Positions 1 to 7,974 of a stretch of DNA of 64,000 bases are shown piece after piece. The stretch covers positions 1 through 64,000 of the forward strand of contig NZ_FZNY01000008.1 of NCBI RefSeq assembly GCF_900188275.1, written 5' to 3'. Made by a program: the position numbers and the translations under genes. The notes beneath the pieces are model-generated. The model had not been told where the DNA came from and made no database searches. It worked only from the letters and a program-made list of their open reading frames with translations. How positions within the stretch are numbered: the stretch's first letter is position 1; every line of letters begins with the position of its first letter. The stretch is from Dokdonia pacifica. GTDB lineage: Bacteria > Bacteroidota > Bacteroidia > Flavobacteriales > Flavobacteriaceae.

Positions 1-186
1 ATTTACATCTTTGATAGATTTGGGAAGTTATTAAAACAGATCAGTCCAACCAGTGAAGGATGGGATGGTACTTTTAATGGTCAACCAATGATTTCAGATG
101 ATTACTGGTTTAGAGTGAACTATACAGAACCAGATGGACTTGGAACTCAAAGAGAGTTTGTAGGACACTTTACACTGAAAAGGTAA
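1..186 (+). CDS. C-terminal end of a T9SS-secreted protein (type B sorting domain), partial
   Basis: The reading frame is open from the first base of the window and stops with TAA, so only the last 61 residues are visible. They read as the end of a gliding-motility/type B C-terminal domain: an IYIFDRFGKLLKQI strand, then a GWDGTFNGQP turn and a DYWFRVNY strand, ending in FVGHFTLKR. This family directs cargo across the outer membrane through the type IX secretion system in Bacteroidota. Nothing can be said about the passenger domain, which lies upstream. A strong hairpin terminator follows 40 bases later. Confidence 0.85.
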   Translation: MYIFDRFGKLLKQISPTSEGWDGTFNGQPMISDDYWFRVNYTEPDGLGTQREFVGHFTLKR

Positions 187-223
187 AAGGAAAATCTACA
201 ACTAAACATATTATAATAAACAT

Positions 224-257
224 AAAAAACTCCTAGTTATACACTAGGAGTTTTTTT
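224..257. terminator. Bidirectional intrinsic terminator between convergent genes
   Basis: A nine-base-pair stem (ACTCCTAGT at 229-237, ACTAGGAGT at 243-251) with a five-base loop is flanked by a run of A on the left and T on the right, so it can end transcription from the T9SS gene on the plus strand and from the lysozyme-like gene on the minus strand. Confidence 0.9.
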
Positions 258-283
258 CAATAATTAACTAATCAAAATCTGTA

Positions 284-955
284 TTACAATAAATCTTCCA
301 GTCTTGGTCTTTTAATTGCCTGAACAAAAGACACATCAAAACCTGAGAATTTTTTCAAATAACTTTGTATAGAAGTTCCAAAACCATCACTAAATCCTAT
401 CTCTCCCCCTGAGCGTAAAAAACGCTTCACGCTTCCTGGTCCAGCAAGATGTGCTGCTGCTAAAATGCCAGATTCTGTAATTTTAACACCTCCTACCCAT
501 TTTCCTGAATAACGTTTAATATCACGTCTCAACACCCATTTATTACGAGAGGTGTTTAACAAGAAAGCTTGTTCTTGTAGAACAGGATTTTTTATAAAGT
601 TCTGAGTATTTTTAATACCAATTAAATCTAAAGTAGATGCCCCGAATTGATACTTCCCCATATACCCAAAAGTATTAATGCTAAAGTAATTTCCTTGAGA
701 CTCTTTAAAAGCTAAGGCTTCTTTAAACCCTATGTACATTCCACCAGTAAATGCAAGTGGAAAATAGGAAGGGTTAACATCCTGAAGTGTCTCTTCAGGT
801 AAAGGCACTGTATAATAAAGGTCTAAACCTTTTGTTGAATATTGAGAAAAGTCTTCCGTTTTAGTGAGTTCCCGTTCCTTTTCTGAAATATTTCCTAGTG
901 ATAAAAGTCCTATCATAAATGGAAGGACAGTAATTTTTACCAGGCTTCTTACCAT
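284..955 (-). CDS. Lysozyme-like (SLT-fold) secreted protein
   Basis: A 223-residue protein with an N-terminal hydrophobic segment (about residues 5-22) that looks like a signal peptide or anchor. From about residue 75 it resembles the soluble lytic transglycosylase/lysozyme fold: AFKESQGNY with Glu85 as probable catalytic acid, followed by INTFGYMGKYQFG, a pattern typical of that family. Homologues in Flavobacteriaceae are often labelled peptidoglycan-binding or LysM protein although no LysM repeat is visible here. Probable role: peptidoglycan cleavage in the periplasm. It is a single-gene unit with its own promoter at 1027-1057 and a terminator shared with the convergent gene. The exact reaction is inferred, not shown. 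Confidence 0.7.
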   Translation of the reverse strand: MVRSLVKITVLPFMIGLLSLGNISEKERELTKTEDFSQYSTKGLDLYYTVPLPEETLQDVNPSYFPLAFTGGMYIGFKEALAFKESQGNYFSINTFGYMGKYQFGASTLDLIGIKNTQNFIKNPVLQEQAFLLNTSRNKWVLRRDIKRYSGKWVGGVKITESGILAAAHLAGPGSVKRFLRSGGEIGFSDGFGTSIQSYLKKFSGFDVSFVQAIKRPRLEDLL

Positions 956-1026
956 ATAATCGCTTTTCGACTGCTAAGATTTTTTTAACTTTTAAAACCT
1001 TATATAGTGCTGTCTATTTCGGCCGG

Positions 1027-1057
1027 CAAAAATACAACAATAAATGAATCTACCAAA
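1027..1057 (-). promoter_or_regulatory. Bacteroidota promoter for the lysozyme-like gene
   Basis: On the minus strand TTTG (1054-1057) is followed after exactly 19 bases by TATTTTTG (1027-1034), matching the Bacteroidota consensus for the housekeeping sigma factor. The predicted start lies about 65 bases before the ATG at 955. Confidence 0.75.
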
Positions 1058-1319
1058 CAAAAATCGACAAAGGAGATGAAATAACTGTTTATTTAACAAA
1101 ACCCTTTATTTTCAATGCTTTTCGTCGATTTAGCGTTAAGATTCTTTTAAGAAAATTACTCAAAAAATCATAAATGACATCTTTGCCCCCATTTAAAAAC
1201 GTCAAGTGCAACACTAAATTGCAATCATATTGATACTCAAAATTACTATTTAAGTACTCTCAAGAAACGTAATCACCTTAAAAGTTAAGAACAGGGTTAT
1301 TAACAGTTTTTAGATGCTT
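1058..1319. other. AT-rich intergenic stretch, no gene seen
   Basis: Between the promoter of the lysozyme-like gene and the end of mltG I see no open frame with family character, no strong hairpin and no copy of the window's palindromic repeat. The sequence ATCTTTGCCCC at about 1179-1189 resembles a minus-7 element lacking its TA and points away from any gene; I do not call it. Confidence 0.4.
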
Positions 1320-2363
1320 TTATCTTCTTATCCCCTGATTGTTTATCCAGCGTTTATAGGCTGCGCTGTTGGCATTGTGTTGTGAAAGTGTTTTTGCAAA
1401 CTTATGATATCCGAATCGTTCAATGTCTGCAACAAAATAATAGTAGCTATGTTTTTCTGCATTAAGAACAGCATCTATAGCTGAAATATCTGGCATAAAA
1501 ATAGGGCCAGGAGGAACTCCTACATTTCTATAGGTATTATATGGAGAATCTATTTCCAAGTCTTTATAGAGCACTCTTTTTATAACTACATCCCAATCAT
1601 TTGCTTTTTTCTTTAAAGCATATATAATTGTTGGATCTGCATCAAGTTTTATTCCTCTCTTTATTCTATTAAGATAGACTCCTGCAACACGCGGTCTTTC
1701 ATCTACTTTTGCAGTCTCTTTATGAACTATAGAAGCTAATGCATATACTTGCTCAGGTGTCAATTTTAGTAGCTTTGCCTTTGCTTTACGAGATTCATTC
1801 CAAAAACGCTTATGTTCTTTAAGCATACGATCTCTAAATCCCTTTGCCGAAATATTCCAATACAACTCATAACTATTAGGAATATACATAGTCAAGGCTG
1901 TCTCTTCTGTAAACCCATTTGCTTTTAAAAAATTAGGTTCCTTCATAGCCATAAGTAAAGAAAGACTATCCGCATCTATCTGTGTAGCGATTCGCCCAGC
2001 AAGATTCTCTATACGCTCTTGATTATTAAATGCTATCTTAACAGGCTTATTTTGACTGCGGATGGTATTAATTATATCGTTATTACTCATCCCTTTTTTA
2101 ATAGCAAAATGTCCTGATTTAATATTCGTTGTATATTTTTTACGTTCTGCTACTTTAACAAATGATTCTACATCCTTCAATAAAGGAGCAATATCTTCTG
2201 CTACTTGCTCAAAAGTAGCGTCAGAAGCTACAAAAAGATAGGCTTCTTCATTTTCAAAAGCTGTATTTGAAGAAAAAAAGGCTCCATAAACATTGTAAGC
2301 AAAAATACCGCATACCAGAATTCCAATAAGTGCGACAATGAATAAAATTCGTTTAATATACAT
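1320..2363 (-). CDS. mltG: Endolytic murein transglycosylase MltG
   Basis: A 347-residue YceG/MltG family protein: an N-terminal membrane anchor (about residues 5-27), then a periplasmic domain. The family signature is clear in SIVHKETAKVDERPRVAGVYLNR, where Glu216 is the catalytic residue, and in LDADPTIIYAL and YNTYRNVGVPPGPI. MltG cuts nascent glycan strands near the inner membrane and so limits their length. It is the last gene of the dapF-GNAT-mltG operon; its ATG shares one base with the stop codon of the GNAT gene (TAATG), which suggests translational coupling. Linkage with dapF puts two peptidoglycan functions in one transcript. Length is normal for the family. Confidence 0.93.
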   Translation of the reverse strand: MYIKRILFIVALIGILVCGIFAYNVYGAFFSSNTAFENEEAYLFVASDATFEQVAEDIAPLLKDVESFVKVAERKKYTTNIKSGHFAIKKGMSNNDIINTIRSQNKPVKIAFNNQERIENLAGRIATQIDADSLSLLMAMKEPNFLKANGFTEETALTMYIPNSYELYWNISAKGFRDRMLKEHKRFWNESRKAKAKLLKLTPEQVYALASIVHKETAKVDERPRVAGVYLNRIKRGIKLDADPTIIYALKKKANDWDVVIKRVLYKDLEIDSPYNTYRNVGVPPGPIFMPDISAIDAVLNAEKHSYYYFVADIERFGYHKFAKTLSQHNANSAAYKRWINNQGIRR

Positions 2364-2908
2364 TATAATAGATGTTGAAATAAAACTTCATTTTTATAGC
2401 TTTCGCGAAAGCGTACTCCTTCCCCATTCACTCGCCTCCAATCTTTTTTGACGCCTATTTTCACAAAACCAGCGTTTGTGAACAACTGAATACTCGCTAT
2501 ATTATCTTCAAGAATATTGGCATATAATTGGTGTAATTTCAAATGCGATCTCACATAATTAAGGATTAAATCCAACGCCTCTTTTCCATACCCTTTACCC
2601 CTATTTTCTTTAGCTTCAATTAAGATCCCTACACCAGCTCTTGCATTGTGAGGATCATAATCAAAAAGATCAATAAGACCTATAAGCTCTTTTGAAACTG
2701 TATTACAGATTGCCAGGCGCAACTGTTTTACTTCATAAATATCTTTATGAGCATTAGCTATATATTCTTTAATACTATACACAGAAAAAGGAACTACTGT
2801 CTCACTTACAGACCAGAGTCGTTCATCATTCTCTATACGATGTATTGACTGCAGATCTTCTGGCTCTAAAGCTCTTAAAAAAATAGTATTTCCTTTAAGT
2901 GTTACCAT
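2363..2908 (-). CDS. GNAT family N-acetyltransferase (RimJ/RimL-like)
   Basis: A 181-residue acetyltransferase of the GNAT fold. The acetyl-CoA binding segment is seen in ENRGKGYGKEALDLILNYV, and the last part (LHQLYANILEDNIASIQLFTNAGF) is typical of the RimJ/RimL-like and SpeG-like subgroup. The substrate is unknown. It lies between dapF, which it overlaps by seven bases, and mltG, so all three are translated from one message. Close to the C-terminus the palindromic repeat at 2399-2412 encodes RFRES, in a loop after the last conserved strand. A role in cell-wall metabolism is suggested only by position. Confidence 0.85.
   Translation of the reverse strand: MVTLKGNTIFLRALEPEDLQSIHRIENDERLWSVSETVVPFSVYSIKEYIANAHKDIYEVKQLRLAICNTVSKELIGLIDLFDYDPHNARAGVGILIEAKENRGKGYGKEALDLILNYVRSHLKLHQLYANILEDNIASIQLFTNAGFVKIGVKKDWRRVNGEGVRFRESYKNEVLFQHLL
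2399..2412. repeat. Palindromic repeat copy 1 (coding)
   Basis: Perfect GCTTTCGCGAAAGC inside the 3' part of the GNAT gene, read as RFRES. Confidence 0.95.
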
Positions 2909-3684
2909 GTAATTTCACCTTCAAAAACATACGTTGCCGGACCTATCAGGAAAATATTTGCATACCCATCTCCATCCTTTTCAAAACTCACCTCAAGCTC
3001 ACCTCCTTCTACATCAAGACGCACACGTTTTTCGTTTGTTTTGCCTTGATGATGCATGGCTAGTGCTACTGCTGTAACTCCTGTTCCACAACTTAGGGTT
3101 TCATCCTCTACTCCACGTTCATATGTGCGTACAGCAAACACATTTGGCTCTTTTTGGGATACAAAATTAATATTACTTCCGGCACTTCCATACGTATCAC
3201 TGTATCGTATACAGGCTCCTTCTTTCTTTACATCAAGTTCTGACAAATTTTCAGCAAACTGAATATGATGTGGAGACCCTGTATCTAAAAAACTATAAGA
3301 TGGTGTAGCTTTTATACCCGTTACATCTTGCATTTTTAAATGTACAATACCATCATTAGCAATAGACGCTTCATGCAAACCATCTATAGCCATAAATGTT
3401 GTAGAAGATTGTATAATTTCTAACGCTTTCGCGAAAGCGACAATACAACGCCCCCCATTACCACACATACTGCTTTGTTTACCATCTGCATTATAATATA
3501 CCATTGTAAAATCTACAAGATCATGATTTTCTAATAGTATCAAACCATCTGCACCTATGCCAAATTTTCGATCACAAAGCTTAGAAATAAGTTTGGTATC
3601 ATCTTTGGGGAAAAATAAATGTCTATTGTCTATAATAACAAAATCATTGCCGGTTCCTTGATATTTTTTAAATGGTATCGTCAT
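2902..3684 (-). CDS. dapF: Diaminopimelate epimerase
   Basis: A 260-residue DapF that converts LL- to meso-diaminopimelate in the cytoplasm, supplying lysine and the peptidoglycan cross-link residue. The two catalytic cysteines are in place: Cys74 in MCGNGGRC and Cys199 in ETLSCGTGVTAVALAM; FGIGADGLILL and GTGNDFVIID are further family motifs. It is the first gene of a three-gene operon with a GNAT protein and mltG. The palindromic repeat at 3425-3438 sits in the gene and encodes AFAKA (residues 83-87) in the helix following Cys74, where alanine-rich sequence is tolerated. A minus-7 element lies about 20 bases before the ATG. Confidence 0.95.
   Translation of the reverse strand: MTIPFKKYQGTGNDFVIIDNRHLFFPKDDTKLISKLCDRKFGIGADGLILLENHDLVDFTMVYYNADGKQSSMCGNGGRCIVAFAKALEIIQSSTTFMAIDGLHEASIANDGIVHLKMQDVTGIKATPSYSFLDTGSPHHIQFAENLSELDVKKEGACIRYSDTYGSAGSNINFVSQKEPNVFAVRTYERGVEDETLSCGTGVTAVALAMHHQGKTNEKRVRLDVEGGELEVSFEKDGDGYANIFLIGPATYVFEGEITW
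3425..3438. repeat. Palindromic repeat copy 2 (coding)
   Basis: Perfect GCTTTCGCGAAAGC inside dapF, read as AFAKA. Confidence 0.95.
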
Positions 3685-3703
3685 GCTTTACTTAGATGAA
3701 CGA

Positions 3704-3711
3704 CAAAAATA
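3704..3711 (-). promoter_or_regulatory. Minus-7 element for the dapF operon
   Basis: TATTTTTG on the minus strand, 20 bases before the dapF ATG, fits TAnnTTTG. No clear TTTG is found 19-21 bases upstream. Confidence 0.55.
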
Positions 3712-3816
3712 CGGAATTAGCATATTGCCTGCGCTGTTAAAAGGCAGTTAAATATGAATTCCGTGTATACTAAAATTTTAAATTTAACATTATATAATCA
3801 CCTAATGAAAATGACC

Positions 3817-5232
3817 ATGAAAAAAATAGCAAGTTTACTTTCTGTTGCTGTCCTAGCAGGTGTTATAACCCTAGGCGCTTACAAATTATTTATTGAAGAA
3901 CCAATCTCACAACCTAAATTCACTCAAAATCAACCTTCTAGCATTCCTGTATATACCCCAACTACTTATACAGCAGCTGCTAATTCTGGAATTGATTTTA
4001 CAGATGCTGCAGAGCGTACTGTAAATGGTGTTGTGCACGTAAGTAACAAACAAGAATATAGACAACCCCGAAATATGATGGAATTTCTTCGTGGCGGTGG
4101 ACAACGAGAAGGCATTGTAGGAGCTGGAAGTGGGGTTATTATTTCCGGAGACGGCTTTATTATCACAAATAATCATGTTATCGCCGGAGCTAGTGAAATA
4201 GAAGTAGCATTAAATGATAATCGTAAATACACAGCAAGACTTATAGGAGCAGATGAAAAAGCAGATATTGCCCTTATTAAAATAGATGCCGAAGGAGATG
4301 AATTACCATATATTCCATTTGGAGATAGTGATGCAGCAAAAATAGGTGAATGGGTACTCGCAGTAGGAAATCCTTTTAATCTTACTTCTACTGTTACAGC
4401 AGGTATTATCTCTGCAAAAGCTAGAGACTTAGACGAAAGGGATTCAAATTATCAATCATTTATACAAACTGACGCTGCTATAAATCCTGGAAATAGTGGT
4501 GGTGCACTTGTAAATACGTATGGAGAACTTATAGGCATCAATACGGCCATCACATCACAAACTGGGTCTTATGTAGGGTATGCATTTGCAGTACCATCAA
4601 ACAATGCTCGTAAAATTGTAGAAGATATCATGCAGTTTGGATCTGTACAAAAAGGAATTTTAGGAGTACGAGGTACTTCTGTAAAATCATTGCGCCCACA
4701 AGATATAGAAGATTTAGAAATAGCAACTACAGAAGGATTTTATGTAGGAGGTGTTGAGTTTGAAAGTGGTGCTGAAAAAGCAGGTATTCAAAGCGGAGAC
4801 ATTATTAAACGTATAGACGATATAAAGATTAATAAATTTTCAGATTTATCGGGGTATATCAGTTCAAAACGCCCTGATGATGTTGTTCAAGTGTACCTAT
4901 TAAGGGAAAATAAAGAAATAACTGTTCCTGTGACATTAGTAAAATCTATAACCTATGATATCGAAAGGTTAGGAATACAAGTCAAAAATGCTTCACCTAA
5001 AGATTTGAAAAAATATAAAGTCAAGCATGGAGTTATAATTTCTGATGCGTCACCAGAAATGAGACGTTATGGAAATATTGTTGGACTTATTATCTCTGAA
5101 ATTGACGACGAAAAAGTTTCAAATATAGAAGATGCAAAAAGCATAATAAGTAGAAAAAGGAATAATGAAACTATAAGTATTGTATTTGTAGATAGAGATG
5201 GAGAAAGAAATCGATATATTTTTGAAAATTAA
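3817..5232 (+). CDS. Periplasmic serine protease/chaperone of the DegP/HtrA family
   Basis: A 471-residue HtrA protease counted from the ATG at 3817. The frame also holds ATGs at 3754, 3805 and 3811, but MKKIASLLSVAVLAGVITLGAYK is the natural start of the signal or anchor segment. The trypsin-like domain has its triad at His120 (TNNHVIAG), Asp150 (ADIALIKID) and Ser227 (NPGNSGGAL). Two PDZ domains follow (about 270-355 and 375-465), giving the DegP/DegQ architecture used to degrade or refold misfolded envelope proteins. It is divergent from the dapF operon and appears to be a single-gene unit. Whether it is the DegP or DegQ ortholog cannot be decided. Confidence 0.92.
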   Translation: MKKIASLLSVAVLAGVITLGAYKLFIEEPISQPKFTQNQPSSIPVYTPTTYTAAANSGIDFTDAAERTVNGVVHVSNKQEYRQPRNMMEFLRGGGQREGIVGAGSGVIISGDGFIITNNHVIAGASEIEVALNDNRKYTARLIGADEKADIALIKIDAEGDELPYIPFGDSDAAKIGEWVLAVGNPFNLTSTVTAGIISAKARDLDERDSNYQSFIQTDAAINPGNSGGALVNTYGELIGINTAITSQTGSYVGYAFAVPSNNARKIVEDIMQFGSVQKGILGVRGTSVKSLRPQDIEDLEIATTEGFYVGGVEFESGAEKAGIQSGDIIKRIDDIKINKFSDLSGYISSKRPDDVVQVYLLRENKEITVPVTLVKSITYDIERLGIQVKNASPKDLKKYKVKHGVIISDASPEMRRYGNIVGLIISEIDDEKVSNIEDAKSIISRKRNNETISIVFVDRDGERNRYIFEN

Positions 5233-5283
5233 ACTAAACACTCCCATATACTTTTATAATTATAAACCATAAAGATTAAAATT

Positions 5284-5502
5284 ATGATTTTAAAAAAAAT
5301 GAGAAAATTTGAAATTAGTAAAGAAACATTAAAACTAATTAATGCAGGAAGCATGACTTGTGTTAGATCAAAACCGGGGAGTGCAAGTGTACCAGTAGAA
5401 ATGGATGAAGACTTAACCGCATCATGGCAATCAGCTTGGCAATCATTAGGTTGGAGTACAACTTGTTACACATCTGGCTCTCCTTTTCACCAGACTACTT
5501 AA
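5284..5502 (+). CDS. Small peptide with RiPP-like leader
   Basis: I do not recognise this 72-residue gene as a named family. It may start at 5284 or at the second ATG, 5299 (MRKFEISKETLK). The N-terminus (KFEISKETLKLINAGS) resembles the leaders of ribosomally made, modified peptides of Bacteroidota, which are Lys-rich, amphipathic and end in a small-residue pair such as GG, GA or AG. The remainder has two cysteines (MTCVRS and TTCYTS), many Ser/Thr and three Trp (ASWQSAWQSLGW), which is core-peptide-like. No modifying enzyme, protease or transporter lies next to it; neighbours are an HtrA protease and GAPDH. It is followed by a strong terminator. That it is a gene is fairly likely; its function is unknown. 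Confidence 0.55.
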   Translation: MILKKMRKFEISKETLKLINAGSMTCVRSKPGSASVPVEMDEDLTASWQSAWQSLGWSTTCYTSGSPFHQTT

Positions 5503-5520
5503 TAAAATAAACTTACCTAA

Positions 5521-5554
5521 AAAACATCTTCTCAAAAAGAAGATGTTTTTTTTC
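5521..5554 (+). terminator. Intrinsic terminator after the small peptide gene
   Basis: A 12-base-pair stem (AAAACATCTTCT at 5521-5532, AGAAGATGTTTT at 5538-5549) is followed by a T-rich run. It closes the transcription unit before the GAPDH promoter. Confidence 0.9.
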
Positions 5555-5560
5555 TTTTTT

Positions 5561-5594
5561 TTTGCTACGAAAACGTTTGAAATCTATACTTTTG
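5561..5594 (+). promoter_or_regulatory. Promoter for GAPDH
   Basis: TTTG (5561-5564), a 22-base spacer and TACTTTTG (5587-5594). The spacer is at the long end of the Bacteroidota range. The leader would be about 54 bases. Confidence 0.6.
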
Positions 5595-5653
5595 CCGAAA
5601 ATTTAAGAAGGGTGTCCTAAATAAAAACAACACTCAAAAACAAAAATAGTAGC

Positions 5654-7099
5654 ATGAGTCATCTAGATACTTACGAAACAGAACTTTCTTTTCAAGCAGA
5701 TCGTCGTAAAGCGGCGGTTGCCTTTATTAAAATTGCAAGCGACCTATGGTATGATAAATCTATAGAGCTAGTACTTTTTAGAAATCAACTCATTGACAGA
5801 AATGTCAGTGAGATTTTAGATTTACACGAGTACGCAGGTGCTTTTGTAGAAAAACCTATCTCTATTTTTGACAGTGTTGAGATAGCTGAAGCCATTAAAA
5901 CACTAGAACTTCCTCCAGCAAAATTAGATATAGGAAAACTTACCTATGAATATCACCTTGAGGAAGATCATATTAGCGCAACTTCATTTGTTGCTAAAAA
6001 ATTAAAACCAGCTAAAACGAGTAATAACATCACTCCAAAAGATGTTGTACTTTATGGTTTTGGTCGTATCGGGCGCTTATTAGCGAGAGAGCTTATGACA
6101 CGCACTGGTAAAGGAGCCCAAATGCGATTAAGAGCTATTGTAACTCGAGGTAAAATAGATGCTACTGTTTTAGAGAAAAGAGCTTCATTACTTAAGAGTG
6201 ATTCTGTACATGGAGATTTTGCAGGTACAATTGCAGTAGATATCGATAAAAAAGCATTAATCATTAATGGAACTACGGTACATATCATTAGTGCCAATGC
6301 ACCTGAAGATATAGACTATACTACGTACGGAATCAATGATGCACTTGTTATAGATAATACAGGAGCTTTTAGAGATCATGAAGCATTAAGTAGACACCTA
6401 GCTGGAAAAGGAGTTGCAAAAGTATTGCTTACAGCTCCTGGAAAAGGAGTTCCTAATATAGTACATGGTGTAAATCACCTAGAACACAATCCAGATGAAA
6501 CATCTATTTTCTCTGCAGCTTCTTGTACTACAAATGCAATCACACCTGTTCTTAAAGCAATGGATGATTCTTTTGGAGTAAAATATGGACATTTAGAAAC
6601 GATACATGCATATACCAACGATCAAAACTTGGTAGATAATATGCATAGTAAATACCGTAGAGGAAGAGCTGCAGCACTTAATATGGTTATTACAGAAACT
6701 GGAGCAGGAAAAGCAGTTAGTAAAGCATTACCAACATTTGAAGGAAAATTAACCTCAAATGCTATACGTGTACCTGTGCCCAACGGATCATTAGCTATAT
6801 TAAACTTAGAGCTTGACAAAGAAACTAGCATAGAAGATCTTAATACTACTTTAAGAAAGTATGCTCTTGAAGGAGACCTAGTAGAGCAAATAAAATACTC
6901 AATAGATAACGAACTCGTATCTAGTGACATTGTTGGATCATCAGCGCCAAGTATTTATGATAGTAATGCAACTATCGTAAGAGAAGGTGGAAAAAACGTT
7001 ATCCTTTATGTTTGGTATGATAATGAGTATGGATATAGCCATCAAGTAATCAGACTCGCAAAATACATCTCTAAAGTAAGACGATTTACATATTATTAG
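5654..7099 (+). CDS. gap: Glyceraldehyde-3-phosphate dehydrogenase, long form
   Basis: A 481-residue GAPDH that oxidises glyceraldehyde 3-phosphate with NAD(P) and phosphate in glycolysis or gluconeogenesis. The nucleotide-binding start VVLYGFGRIGRLLAREL is not at the N-terminus but near residue 131, so an extra segment of about 125 residues precedes the usual enzyme. The catalytic cysteine is Cys291 in SAASCTTNAITP, and HAYTNDQNLVDNMH and WYDNEYGYSHQV are conserved. Common GAPDHs are near 335 residues; this long form is recurrent in Bacteroidota. Cofactor preference is not evident. It is a single-gene unit with promoter at 5561 and terminator at 7142. Confidence 0.93.
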   Translation: MSHLDTYETELSFQADRRKAAVAFIKIASDLWYDKSIELVLFRNQLIDRNVSEILDLHEYAGAFVEKPISIFDSVEIAEAIKTLELPPAKLDIGKLTYEYHLEEDHISATSFVAKKLKPAKTSNNITPKDVVLYGFGRIGRLLARELMTRTGKGAQMRLRAIVTRGKIDATVLEKRASLLKSDSVHGDFAGTIAVDIDKKALIINGTTVHIISANAPEDIDYTTYGINDALVIDNTGAFRDHEALSRHLAGKGVAKVLLTAPGKGVPNIVHGVNHLEHNPDETSIFSAASCTTNAITPVLKAMDDSFGVKYGHLETIHAYTNDQNLVDNMHSKYRRGRAAALNMVITETGAGKAVSKALPTFEGKLTSNAIRVPVPNGSLAILNLELDKETSIEDLNTTLRKYALEGDLVEQIKYSIDNELVSSDIVGSSAPSIYDSNATIVREGGKNVILYVWYDNEYGYSHQVIRLAKYISKVRRFTYY

Positions 7100-7141
7100 T
7101 AGTTTATTACGTATTCAAAAGAATATGAAAATTCTAAATTT

Positions 7142-7176
7142 AAAAGCTCACTTTTGTAAAAAGTGAGCTTTTATTT
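7142..7176 (+). terminator. Intrinsic terminator after GAPDH
   Basis: A 14-base-pair stem (AAAAGCTCACTTTT at 7142-7155, AAAAGTGAGCTTTT at 7159-7172) closes on a three-base loop. Confidence 0.9.
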
Positions 7177-7231
7177 TACATCAAAAGAACCAAGTCTTAT
7201 TTTCAAACGTATTTAAGTTGATTATTTCTAG

Positions 7232-7239
7232 TATTTTTG
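7232..7239 (+). promoter_or_regulatory. Minus-7 element of the 7304 gene
   Basis: TATTTTTG fits TAnnTTTG; the ATG lies 64 bases downstream. No good TTTG upstream element is seen. Confidence 0.5.
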
Positions 7240-7303
7240 TCACCGAACAGACCTATGAACTAGTCCATCAAAATAATATAACCGACTAAACACCCTAAAA
7301 CCC

Positions 7304-7921
7304 ATGACAAAAAGAACACTCTCCCTACTTATCTTATGTTTTGGTGTGCTCTTATATGCAAACGCTCAAGAACCACAAACTGAAGATGTAGCTCCAAAAA
7401 CCGTTATAGAACAATACGATCAAGTAATTAAATCTAGCGGTAATTATAATAATGGCCCTAAACGATACAAAGTAATCGAACGTCCAAAATTAGAACGTTA
7501 CAGAAAACAACTTAGCGATAGTGTTACTACGTTAAAAACTAAAATAACAAACCTCAATAAGCGCATAGAAGATCAAGCTTCTGAAATTACTGGATTAAAC
7601 ACAAACCTTTCTAGCACTCAAAAAACACTAGAAGATACAAATCTAGAAAAAGATAGCATGAGCTTTCTCGGTTCGCAAATGAGTAAAGGAAGCTACCAAA
7701 CAATGATGTGGAGCATCATTGGAATCTTATTTTTAGGACTCCTTCTATTTATCTTTCGATTTAAGAATAGCAATACATTAACGCGCCAAGCCAAAAGAAA
7801 ATTAGATGAATTAGAACTTGATTTTGATGATTACAAAAGAAAAGCTCTAGAAAAAGAACAGAAACTAGGTAGACAATTACAAGATGAACGTAATAAACTC
7901 CTAAAGCAATCAAAAAGCTAA
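7304..7921 (+). CDS. Coiled-coil membrane protein upstream of trmD, unknown function
   Basis: A 205-residue protein with a signal peptide (about residues 5-22, cleavage near ANAQ), a periplasmic segment with a coiled coil rich in Asp/Asn/Thr/Ser (about 70-118), one membrane span (MMWSIIGILFLGLLLFIFRF, about 137-156) and a charged cytoplasmic coiled coil (to the end). Homologues in flavobacterial genomes are sometimes labelled tRNA (guanine-N1)-methyltransferase, probably a name carried over from the neighbour trmD; nothing in the sequence is a SPOUT methyltransferase. It has its own minus-7 element and a terminator with a TTCG loop. A structural or scaffolding role in the envelope would fit, without direct evidence. 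Confidence 0.75.
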   Translation: MTKRTLSLLILCFGVLLYANAQEPQTEDVAPKTVIEQYDQVIKSSGNYNNGPKRYKVIERPKLERYRKQLSDSVTTLKTKITNLNKRIEDQASEITGLNTNLSSTQKTLEDTNLEKDSMSFLGSQMSKGSYQTMMWSIIGILFLGLLLFIFRFKNSNTLTRQAKRKLDELELDFDDYKRKALEKEQKLGRQLQDERNKLLKQSKS

Positions 7922-7942
7922 ACAAATCAAAATAATAGCTAT

Positions 7943-7974
7943 AAAATCTGTACTTTCGAGTACAGATTTTTTTT
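7943..7974 (+). terminator. Terminator with TTCG loop, abutting the next start codon
   Basis: A 12-base-pair stem (AAAATCTGTACT at 7943-7954, AGTACAGATTTT at 7959-7970) with a TTCG tetraloop and eight Ts (7967-7974). The ATG of the next gene begins at the base after the T run. Confidence 0.92.

Noticed and set aside
1261-1319. Possible origin or DnaA box near the end of mltG
   Set aside because: The TTATTAACAG text is only a weak likeness to TTATCCACA and no cluster or dnaA gene is seen.
3754-3816. Longer start for the HtrA protease
   Set aside because: The 21 extra residues do not fit a signal peptide; the ATG at 3817 gives one.
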